A DNA stretch of 46,677 nt from an uncultured Oscillospiraceae bacterium (GTDB taxonomy: Bacteria; Bacillota; Clostridia; Oscillospirales; Oscillospiraceae). The notes under the pieces are model-generated. The model was not told the origin of the DNA, ran no database searches, and was given only the letters and a program-made list of their open reading frames with translations. The translations under genes were made by a program, and so were the position numbers. Positions 16,490-23,345 of the stretch are shown one piece after another. The stretch lies in NCBI GenBank assembly GCA_910578505.1, contig CAJTPV010000003.1:100140-146816 (forward strand). The letters are read 5' to 3'. How positions within the stretch are numbered: the first letter of the stretch is position 1; each line of letters opens with the position of its first letter.

Positions 16490-17313
16490 GACAAGATCCA
16501 TTGATCCCGATGCTGGCCGTGGTGACGGATATCCGCCAGGACACCCCGGACGTGAAGACCTTCCGGGTGGTGGGCCTGGACGGGAAAAAGCCCTTCGTCC
16601 ACATTCCCGGACAGTGCGCCATGCTGTCCATCCCCGGCGTCGGCGAGGCGCTGTTCTCCATCACCTCCTCCCCGACCAACGAGGAGTATCTGGAGTTTTC
16701 CATCAAAAAGTGCGGCTGCGTCACCGACTGGCTCCACGCCATGGAGCCGGGCCAGCAGGCCACCCTGCGGGGCCCTTATGGCAACGGCTTCCCGGTGGAC
16801 ACCGATTTCGCGGGGAAGGACCTGGTGTTTGTGGCCGGCGGCATCGGCCTGGCCCCTCTTCGCTCTGTCATCAACTACGTGCGCCACTACCGGGACCGCT
16901 ACGGCAGCGTGGATATCGTGTACGGCTCCCGCAGCAAGGCGGATCTGGTGGACTACCAGGAGATTCTGGATGAGTGGTGCAGAGAGGACGGCATTTCCGT
17001 CCATCTCACCATCGACAACGCCCAGCCCGACTGGGACGGCCACGTGGGCTTTGTGCCCAACTATGTGAAGGAGCTGGGCTTTGACACAGGGAAGACCGTC
17101 ATCATGTGCGGCCCGCCCATTATGATTAAATTCACCCTGGCAGGGCTGATGGAGCAGGGCTTCCCCAGAGACAACATCTATACGACCCTGGAGCTGCGCA
17201 TGAAGTGCGCCCTGGGCCGCTGCGGCCGGTGCAACATCGGCGACAAGTTCGTCTGCAAGGACGGCCCCGTATTCCGCCTGGACCAGCTGGATCAGCTGCC
17301 GGACGAGTATTAA
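16486..17313 (+). CDS. flxA: FlxA/AsrB-like FAD/NAD(P)H oxidoreductase
   Basis: The entry point for NADH electrons. The 275-residue product has a ferredoxin-reductase-type FAD domain (about residues 1-100) and an NAD-binding domain with VFVAGGIGLAPLRS (near residue 118). A MCGPP motif lies near residue 206. The C-terminal [2Fe-2S] loop MKCALGRCGRCNIG plus VCKDGP is typical of AsrB and PyrK proteins. FlxA homologues in sulfate reducers oxidise NADH. It overlaps flxB by 4 nt and is followed 27 nt later by the fumarate reductase iron-sulfur gene. NADH rather than NADPH is assumed from the family. Confidence 0.82.
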   Translation: MRQDPLIPMLAVVTDIRQDTPDVKTFRVVGLDGKKPFVHIPGQCAMLSIPGVGEALFSITSSPTNEEYLEFSIKKCGCVTDWLHAMEPGQQATLRGPYGNGFPVDTDFAGKDLVFVAGGIGLAPLRSVINYVRHYRDRYGSVDIVYGSRSKADLVDYQEILDEWCREDGISVHLTIDNAQPDWDGHVGFVPNYVKELGFDTGKTVIMCGPPIMIKFTLAGLMEQGFPRDNIYTTLELRMKCALGRCGRCNIGDKFVCKDGPVFRLDQLDQLPDEY

Positions 17314-17340
17314 GCCTTTATTCTTGAAGGAGTTAAAAAT

Positions 17341-18015
17341 ATGGAACAAATGGTAAATGTATATCTCTTCGGCAAACGCTACGCCGTGCCTGAGAGCCTG
17401 ACCATTATGGAGGCGATGGAGTACGCGGGGTATCAGCTGGTCCGGGGCTGCGGCTGCCGGAACGGCTTCTGCGGCGCCTGCGCCACCATCTACCGCATTG
17501 CCGGCGACCGGGAGTTGAAGGGCTGCCTGGCCTGCTCCACCAAGGTGGAGGACAACATGTATGTGGCCACCCTGCCCTTCTTCCCTCTGGTCAAGGAAGT
17601 CTACGACATTGAGAAGGTCAAGCCCACTGAGCAGATCATGATGCAGCTCTATCCGGAGATCTACGCCTGCGTCGGCTGCAACGCCTGCACCAAGGCCTGC
17701 ACCCAGGGGCTGGACGTGATGCAGTATATCGCCTACGCCCAGCGGGGCGAGTATGAGAAGTGCGCCGAGGAGTCCTTTGACTGCGTGATGTGCGGCGTAT
17801 GCTCCGCCCGGTGCCCGGCGGGCATCTCCCATCCCCAGGTGGCCATGCTGGCCCGCCGCCTCAACGGCAAGTATCTGGCTCCCCACTGCGATCATCTGGA
17901 CGAGCGGGTGAAGGAGATCGAGGAGGGCAAGTATGTGTCCCTCATCGCGGAGCTGATGAACAAGTCCGACGCGGAGATTCGCGAGATGTACAATAATCGG
18001 GAAATCGAGCAGTAA
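17341..18015 (+). CDS. frdB: Fumarate reductase-type iron-sulfur subunit (soluble)
   Basis: The 224-residue product has the SdhB/FrdB layout. An N-terminal [2Fe-2S] ferredoxin domain (C39-X4-C44-X2-C47-X14-C62) is followed by two [4Fe-4S] motifs (C110, C113, C116, C120 and C148, C151, C154, C158). The last cluster is a [4Fe-4S] site rather than the usual [3Fe-4S] of membrane quinone-linked enzymes, where one cysteine is missing. No anchor subunit (FrdC/FrdD or SdhC) follows. The electron donor is therefore more likely the Hdr/Flx chain than menaquinol. The C-terminal 50 residues are charged and helical. Confidence 0.82.
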   Translation: MEQMVNVYLFGKRYAVPESLTIMEAMEYAGYQLVRGCGCRNGFCGACATIYRIAGDRELKGCLACSTKVEDNMYVATLPFFPLVKEVYDIEKVKPTEQIMMQLYPEIYACVGCNACTKACTQGLDVMQYIAYAQRGEYEKCAEESFDCVMCGVCSARCPAGISHPQVAMLARRLNGKYLAPHCDHLDERVKEIEEGKYVSLIAELMNKSDAEIREMYNNREIEQ

Positions 18016-18029
18016 GGGAGGGTGTCAAC

Positions 18030-19637
18030 ATGTATCATGATCCAGTGATCCAGGCGTCTGCCGAGAAGGTAGCCGCCGCCAGAGAGCAGAACGTCAAGCT
18101 GGACCCCCGCCGCATGACCGCGGAGGAGAAGGACCAGCTGCTGAAGACCTACCATCCCGACTACCGGGAGGACCAATTCCAGATCCTGCAGGCCGGCCCC
18201 AACAAGGGCGACAAGGTCCCCCACGAGCTGGCGGCGCTGCTGCAGGCCAACTCCCGCATTGCGGAGAAGGACGTGGACCTGACTGCCCCTGCCTACGATG
18301 TAGACGTACTGGTCATCGGCGGCGGCGGCGCGGGAACCTCCGCGGCCATCGAGGCCCATGCCGCCGGCGCGAAGGTGATGGTGGTGACCAAGCTGCGCAT
18401 GGGCGACGCCAACACCATGATGGCGGAGGGCGGCATCCAGGCCGCCGACAAGCCCAACGACTCCCCTGCCCAGCACTTCCTGGACGCCTACGGCGGCGGC
18501 CACTTTGCCGCTCAGAAGGACCTCCTCCAGAAGCTGGTGACCGAGGCCCCGGAGGCCATCCGCTGGCTCAGTGAGCTGGGCGTGGAGTTCGACAAGGCCC
18601 CCGACGGCACCATGATTACTACCCACGGCGGCGGCACCTCCCGCAAGCGCATGCACGCGGCCAAGGACTACTCCGGCGCGGAGATCATGCGCACATTGCG
18701 GGACGAGGCGCTGAACCGGGAGATTCCCGTGGTGGACTTCACCGCCGCCGTGGAGCTGATTCTGGACGAGGACGGCAGGTGCGCGGGCGCGGTGCTGATG
18801 AATATGGAGACCCGCGAGCTGAAGGTGGCCCGTGCCAAGACGGTCATCCTGGCCACCGGCGGCGCGGGACGGCTCCACTACCAGGGCTTCCCCACCTCCA
18901 ACCACTACGGCGCGACGGCGGACGGTCTGGTGCTGGGCTACCGGGCGGGCGCGCGGCTGCTGTATGCGGATACGCTGCAGTATCACCCCACCGGCGCGGC
19001 CTTCCCGGCCCAGATTTTCGGCGCGCTGGTGACGGAGAAGGTGCGGAGCGTGGGCGCCATGCTCATCAACGCCAACGGCGAAGCCTTTATGAATCCCCTG
19101 GAGACACGGGATGTGTCCGCCGCCTCCATTATCCGGGAGTGCTCCGACCGGGGCAACGGCGTGAAGACCCCCGCCGGGTATGCCGTGTGGCTGGACACCC
19201 CCATGATCGAGCTGAAGCACGGCAAGGGCTCCATTGAAAAGCGCATCCCCGCCATGATGCGCATGTTCGGCAAGTACGACATCGACATCCGGGTGGACCC
19301 CATCCTGGTCTACCCCACCCTGCACTACCAGAACGGCGGATTGAAGCTGAGCGTGGACGGCCAGACCGATGTGGAGAACCTGTTCGCGGCCGGCGAGGTC
19401 GTGGGCGGCATCCACGGCCGGAACCGGCTGATGGGCAACAGCCTGCTGGACATCATCGTCTTTGGCCGCAGCGCCGGGCGCAATGCCGCCGCCAAGAGCC
19501 GCACCGTCCAGCCCGGCAAGCTGACGCTGGCCCATGCGGAGAAGTTCAGCCAGACGCTGGAGGCCGCCGGCATCCACACGGACGCGGTCTCCCCCAAGCT
19601 GCTGCCCACGTATAACTCCCAGGGGAAGGATTTCTAA
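18030..19637 (+). CDS. frdA: Fumarate reductase-type flavoprotein subunit
   Basis: Family FAD-dependent fumarate reductase/succinate dehydrogenase/aspartate oxidase. The 535-residue product has an unusual roughly 90-residue N-terminal extension before the Rossmann motif GGGGAGTSAA (residues 97-106). Residues equivalent to the catalytic set are present: H199 in THGGGTSRKR, R339 in EKVRSVGA, H432 in TLHYQNGG and R466 in GRNRLMGNS. The His that binds FAD covalently in membrane FrdA is Asn128 here, so FAD should be non-covalent. The large C-terminal helical domain is absent. Pairing with frdB argues against aspartate oxidase. Substrate is inferred from mdh and fumC upstream. Confidence 0.8.
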   Translation: MYHDPVIQASAEKVAAAREQNVKLDPRRMTAEEKDQLLKTYHPDYREDQFQILQAGPNKGDKVPHELAALLQANSRIAEKDVDLTAPAYDVDVLVIGGGGAGTSAAIEAHAAGAKVMVVTKLRMGDANTMMAEGGIQAADKPNDSPAQHFLDAYGGGHFAAQKDLLQKLVTEAPEAIRWLSELGVEFDKAPDGTMITTHGGGTSRKRMHAAKDYSGAEIMRTLRDEALNREIPVVDFTAAVELILDEDGRCAGAVLMNMETRELKVARAKTVILATGGAGRLHYQGFPTSNHYGATADGLVLGYRAGARLLYADTLQYHPTGAAFPAQIFGALVTEKVRSVGAMLINANGEAFMNPLETRDVSAASIIRECSDRGNGVKTPAGYAVWLDTPMIELKHGKGSIEKRIPAMMRMFGKYDIDIRVDPILVYPTLHYQNGGLKLSVDGQTDVENLFAAGEVVGGIHGRNRLMGNSLLDIIVFGRSAGRNAAAKSRTVQPGKLTLAHAEKFSQTLEAAGIHTDAVSPKLLPTYNSQGKDF

Positions 19638-19658
19638 GAACTGCTGAGAGAGGTTTTC

Positions 19659-20405
19659 ATGGAAAAGAGATATCGAGCCAAACAGGCGTCTGACTCTCTT
19701 ATGGTGGGCGGGCTGCTGAGCATGTCCGGCGGGCTGCAGGACGCTTATACCTATCATATCCGCGACCAGGTGTTCGCTAACGCCCAGACGGGAAATATCG
19801 TCCTCATGGGGCAGAATATCGCTCTGGGCAACTGGAATGCGGCAGTCCGCTACCTGCTGCCGCTGATGGCCTTTGCCGCCGGCGTGTACGCGGCGGAAGT
19901 GATTCACAACCACTACCGCAGCCAGGGAATCGCCATGCACTGGCGGCACGAGGTGCTGCTGGTGGAGACGGCCCTGCTGTTCATCGTGGCCTGGCTGCCC
20001 CAGAGTATGAACATGCTGGCCAATATCCTGGTGAGCTTTGTCTGCGCCATGCAGGTGGAGACCTTCCGGGAGCTGGAGGGCAGCTCCTATGCCACGACCA
20101 TGTGCATCGGCAATCTGCGCAGCGCCATGGAAAACCTCTATTACTGGCGGAGGACCAAGGAGGATATCCGGCGGCATAAGGCGGCGGTGTATTTCCTGGT
20201 GATCTTCTACTTCCTGGTGGGCGCGGCCATCGGCGGCGTGATGTCCCTCTACTGCGGGGAGAAGACGATTCTGTTTTGCTGTCCGTTTTTGCTGATGGCC
20301 TTCACCTTGATGCTGCGCATCCGCAATCGACGGCTGCGGTTTTTATCCCTGATGACGGGAGCCGAGGAGGACGAGGCCGTGGTAACCGGGGAGCAGGAGC
20401 TGTAA
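19659..20405 (+). CDS. DUF1275 (YoaK-family) membrane protein
   Basis: The 248-residue product has about six hydrophobic segments and the family signature SGGLQDAYTY...VFANAQTGNIVLMGQ near the N-terminus. DUF1275/YoaK proteins are predicted small-molecule transporters; no substrate is established. The last 40 residues are cytosolic and charged. It starts 21 nt after the fumarate reductase flavoprotein gene with no terminator between, so it is the last gene of the operon. Export of succinate or another end product is a guess from context only. Confidence 0.82.
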   Translation: MEKRYRAKQASDSLMVGGLLSMSGGLQDAYTYHIRDQVFANAQTGNIVLMGQNIALGNWNAAVRYLLPLMAFAAGVYAAEVIHNHYRSQGIAMHWRHEVLLVETALLFIVAWLPQSMNMLANILVSFVCAMQVETFRELEGSSYATTMCIGNLRSAMENLYYWRRTKEDIRRHKAAVYFLVIFYFLVGAAIGGVMSLYCGEKTILFCCPFLLMAFTLMLRIRNRRLRFLSLMTGAEEDEAVVTGEQEL

Positions 20406-20503
20406 AAAATCTATCCGCTCCTCAGTACCATGGATGAGACGCCGGGGCCTATTATACGCCTCCGGCGTCCTCTCCTGCGGCTGAGCAGGCCCAATACGCG
20501 CAA

Positions 20504-20541
20504 AAATTCCCGAAGGATAACCTCCTTCGGGAATTTCTTTT
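20504..20541. terminator. Bidirectional Rho-independent terminator
   Basis: A perfect 14-bp stem (AAATTCCCGAAGGA at 20504-20517 with its complement at 20523-20536) has a 5-nt loop and is followed by TTTCTTTT. A-tracts on the left give U-runs on the other strand. It sits between the convergent DUF1275 gene and the SPOCS/LysM gene and overlaps the stop of the latter at 20540. Confidence 0.9.
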
Positions 20542-22069
20542 ATCTGGTCCTGGGGATCAGCAGCAGCCGGTCATGGGGGATCTGGCTCTCCTCCGCCAGC
20601 TCGTTTACCTCCAGGATGCCTTTCCGGGTGGTCCGGTACTGCTTGGCCACCGACCACAGCGTCTCCTCCGGCGAGAGCTTGCGCAATATCAGGGACGGCA
20701 TCGCCTCCTTGTCCGGCTCCTCCTCATCGGTCTCTCCCCCGCTGACGCAGAGATAGCGCCGCCGGCTGGACGCGGACAGGGTGCAGTCCAGGGGAAAGCG
20801 CAGCTCGATCCCCTCCGGCATGATATTGGTGATCACATCGCCGTGGCAGGCCGCCTCCCCCTGGCAGCCGGCGGCATCCGCTGCTTCCGTGGGGCAGCTG
20901 ACCGTAAACTCCCGGCGCACACTGCCCAGCACGTCGTTCTCATCCATATACAGGCACCTGGCCCAGGCGGCGATTCTCACCTCGCTGCCGGAGGCCTGTA
21001 CCGCGCCGCAGCCAATCTCCGTATCCAGCACGGCCTTTACCGGCACGCCGGTCTCCAGCAGCTCCCGTACGTTCTGCCGCCGGGTGCTCTTCTGGGCGTC
21101 CTCGCTCAGCTCCAGCTCCATCATCTGGCAGGACACCGGCGCGGCGGTACTGTAGAGGTCCGCAATAAAGGAGACCTCCTCCCCCCGCCAGACCGTCACC
21201 CTGGCCTTCAGCAGCAGGGTCATGGTCACCACATAGGCGTCGTCCGGGCCGCTCTCGCCGCCAATGCGGCACTCCGCGCTGAGCAGGCGGTAGGCCGCCT
21301 CGCTCTCGCAGTCCTCGTCAAAGCCCCCGCCCTCCAGGATTTGGGAGAAGGGCAAATCCTGCTGCAGCAGGGCCAGCCGTCCGCCGCTCTCCCGGTACAG
21401 GATCGCCGCCGAAATCAGCCCTTTGACCACCAGCTTATTGCCGATGAGCTTGCTGTCCGTGCCCCGCACATCCAGCCGGGTGGACAGAATCTCCTCCGCC
21501 CCGCCCCGGCCTGGGGACAGGGGCAGCTCCTCGGTAAAGGTGAACTCCTTTTCCCGCACGCCGGCCACCACACGGGTCTCCCGCTTCTCCCGCAGCAGCT
21601 GGACGCTCTCCTCTCCGTCCTCCGCCATCTCCGTGCACACAGACACCGCGGCATGGCGGCAGCCGCTGGGATACAGGGTCAGGCTGGCCCTGGTGAGGAC
21701 TTTTCTGGGATTGAGCACACGGGTGTCAATGCTGTGCAGCTCCCCGCGGATATCCAGGAACTCGCAGTCCGCCGGCCCCTGGCCCTCTCCGTAGCACTGG
21801 AACGGTATCTGGAAATGGAGGGCGCGGGTCCCCTCCTCCTTCTCCGGTATGTACAGCACCGACGCCTCCACTGAGCCGCTGGCGCAGAACCGGCCGTCCC
21901 CGGTCAGCTCGCAGCTGGTCAGGCAGACCAGGCCCGTGGTGTCCACGATCCGCGCAATATCCCCGCAGCTGTCCGGCACGATGTTCTCCCGCATGGTCTC
22001 GCAGGAGAAGGGCGTAAACTGGAGCGGCTCATAGTAGTCGTGACTGACTTTTTTAAAATTCAATTCCAT
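20540..22069 (-). CDS. SPOCS (DUF3794) and LysM domain sporulation protein, SipL-like
   Basis: The 509-residue product contains repeated DUF3794/SPOCS segments (about residues 25-130, 160-290 and 300-420). It ends in a LysM domain (SPEETLWSVAKQYRTT...LLLIPRTR, last 55 residues). This is the architecture of Clostridioides difficile SipL, which binds the spore coat ATPase SpoIVA through LysM. I start it at ATG 22069, 9 nt after GGGAGG; the ATG at 22078 touches that site. The spoVM gene just upstream on the same strand supports a coat-assembly role. It acts in the mother cell at the forespore surface. Confidence 0.85.
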   Translation of the reverse strand: MELNFKKVSHDYYEPLQFTPFSCETMRENIVPDSCGDIARIVDTTGLVCLTSCELTGDGRFCASGSVEASVLYIPEKEEGTRALHFQIPFQCYGEGQGPADCEFLDIRGELHSIDTRVLNPRKVLTRASLTLYPSGCRHAAVSVCTEMAEDGEESVQLLREKRETRVVAGVREKEFTFTEELPLSPGRGGAEEILSTRLDVRGTDSKLIGNKLVVKGLISAAILYRESGGRLALLQQDLPFSQILEGGGFDEDCESEAAYRLLSAECRIGGESGPDDAYVVTMTLLLKARVTVWRGEEVSFIADLYSTAAPVSCQMMELELSEDAQKSTRRQNVRELLETGVPVKAVLDTEIGCGAVQASGSEVRIAAWARCLYMDENDVLGSVRREFTVSCPTEAADAAGCQGEAACHGDVITNIMPEGIELRFPLDCTLSASSRRRYLCVSGGETDEEEPDKEAMPSLILRKLSPEETLWSVAKQYRTTRKGILEVNELAEESQIPHDRLLLIPRTR

Positions 22070-22120
22070 GCTTTGCATCCTCCCTTTGCGGCATATCCTG
22101 CTTCCAGTGTATGTGGAGCC

Positions 22121-22195
22121 TCAATCCTTCATGCCAAAGAGTTTTCGCAGAATGCCGCTGAGCAATTTGGGAGACTTTACGACGACGATCTTCAT
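22121..22195 (-). CDS. spoVM: Stage V sporulation protein M (SpoVM), 24 residues
   Basis: A 24-codon gene sits behind a perfect AAGGAGG site with 8-nt spacing. The peptide begins MKIVVVKSPKLLSG and ends RKLFGMKD. It matches the SpoVM pattern: a short variable start, a conserved Lys-Ser/Leu-Pro-Lys turn, then an amphipathic helix with basic residues. Bacillus subtilis SpoVM is 26 residues with KLPKFLGGIVR at the same place. SpoVM senses forespore membrane curvature and recruits SpoIVA. In B. subtilis the gene lies just beyond prpC-prkC-rsgA, the same neighbourhood as here. Confidence 0.87.
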   Translation of the reverse strand: MKIVVVKSPKLLSGILRKLFGMKD

Positions 22196-22209
22196 AACCT
22201 ACCTCCTTC

Positions 22210-22350
22210 CTATCTGCGCATGCAGGCGCAGCCGCAGCCAATCAGCGCAAACGCCGCCAGGAACAGGAGGAATCCCGTGGGAAGAATGGCCGCGATCAGG
22301 ATTCCCAGACCCAAAGCCAACGCAAACGGACCCAGCCACCGGCATCTCAT
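22210..22350 (-). CDS. 46-residue membrane peptide with cysteine-rich tail
   Basis: This short gene starts at ATG 22350 after GAGGAGG. The product starts MRCRWLGPFALALG. It has one or two hydrophobic segments (about residues 6-38, with a proline-glycine break in ILPTGFLL) and ends IGCGCACMRR. The stop is 14 nt before spoVM, so the two genes are almost certainly co-expressed. I do not recognise a named family. Context suggests a sporulation-time mother-cell or forespore membrane peptide, which is inference. Confidence 0.65.
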   Translation of the reverse strand: MRCRWLGPFALALGLGILIAAILPTGFLLFLAAFALIGCGCACMRR

Positions 22351-22428
22351 ACGTTATCGCCTCCTCGCTCCCGCTGACTAGTACCATTATATACATCCCC
22401 GCCCCATGTGTGCCGGAAGCACGCACAA

Positions 22429-22474
22429 AGAAGCAGCAGCCTCCGCCGCTTCAACGGCAGAAACTGCTACTTCT
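22429..22474 (-). terminator. Hairpin at the end of the rsgA operon
   Basis: On the minus strand an 11-bp stem (AGAAGTAGCAG with CTGCTGCTTCT, one G-U pair) begins within the rsgA stop region (22464-22474) and closes at 22429-22439. It is followed by TTGTGCG. An inner GC stem fills the loop. The U-tract is poor, so it may only attenuate read-through into the small sporulation genes. Confidence 0.42.
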
Positions 22475-23345
22475 CCCAGGCTTTCACATTTTTCAGCTCA
22501 TGATACAGCCGCACATAATTTCTGTGTCGGGACCGGGGAATCTCCCCCGCCTTCACCGCCGCCAGTATGGCGCAGCCCTTCTCCTTGGTGTGGCTGCAGT
22601 TGAGGAACCGGCACTGCCCCAGGTGGGCCCGGAACTCCGGAAATGTCTCCGGCAGCCTCTCCTTCAGCTCCAGGTCCAGCTCCTCCGCGTCAAAGGAACT
22701 GAATCCGGGGGTATCGATGACCTCCGCGCCGCAGGTCAGCCGGAACAGCTCCACATGGCGGGTGGTATGCCGGCCCCGGCCCAGCTTCTCGCTGACCTGG
22801 GCCACCTTGAGGGAAAAGCCCGGCTCAATGGCGTTGAGCAGACTGGACTTCCCCACGCCGGAGTTGCCGGTGAAGGCGGAGAGCTTCCCTGCCGTCAGCG
22901 CGATCAGCCGGTCCAATCCCTCCCCTGTCGCCGCACTGGTGCGGACCGTGGGGAATCCGGCGGCCCGGTAGATCTCCTCCAGCTCCTCCCCCGCCGCCAG
23001 GTCGATTTTGTTCACGCACACCACCACGCCGCAGCCCTTCAGGGCCGCAATGGCGGACACCCGGTCAATGAGGAACGGGTCCGTCACCGGAATGGCCGCC
23101 GAGGCCACCACCACCAGCTGGTCCACGTTGGCCACAGCCGGGCGGTCAAAGGCGGTGCGTCTGGGTTCGATCTCCCAGACCATGCCCCGGCCCGGCTCCG
23201 TCTCCCGGACCTCCACCCAGTCGCCCACCAGGGGACTCCTGCCGTCCTGCCGGAACTTCCCCCTGGCCCGGCACTCCAGAACGCCGCCGGCTGTATCCAC
23301 GTAGTAAAAGCCGCTGAGGGCCTTTTGGATCCTTCCCCTACTCAC
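22467..23345 (-). CDS. rsgA: Ribosome small subunit-dependent GTPase A (RsgA)
   Basis: RsgA is a circularly permuted GTPase that helps late 30S subunit maturation. The 292-residue product has an N-terminal OB-fold (about residues 1-65) and a GTPase domain in permuted order: NKID at 112-115, P-loop GNSGVGKSS at 160-168, and DTPGFSSF after it. The zinc site CRFLNCSHTKEKGC is C-terminal. It overlaps prkC by 8 nt and is the last gene of the yicC-rsgA run. Confidence 0.96.
   Translation of the reverse strand: MSRGRIQKALSGFYYVDTAGGVLECRARGKFRQDGRSPLVGDWVEVRETEPGRGMVWEIEPRRTAFDRPAVANVDQLVVVASAAIPVTDPFLIDRVSAIAALKGCGVVVCVNKIDLAAGEELEEIYRAAGFPTVRTSAATGEGLDRLIALTAGKLSAFTGNSGVGKSSLLNAIEPGFSLKVAQVSEKLGRGRHTTRHVELFRLTCGAEVIDTPGFSSFDAEELDLELKERLPETFPEFRAHLGQCRFLNCSHTKEKGCAILAAVKAGEIPRSRHRNYVRLYHELKNVKAWEK

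Noticed and set aside
14514..17313. Anaerobic sulfite reductase AsrABC
   Set aside because: AsrA- and AsrB-like genes are present but no siroheme subunit AsrC; HdrABC and FlxD context fits Flx-Hdr instead.
18030..19637. L-aspartate oxidase (NadB) as the identity of the flavoprotein
   Set aside because: It follows a fumarate reductase iron-sulfur gene, no nadA or nadC is present, and mdh and fumC supply fumarate upstream.
17892..20177. 761-residue open frame on the minus strand
   Set aside because: Antisense to frdA and the DUF1275 gene; low-complexity composition and no recognisable domain.
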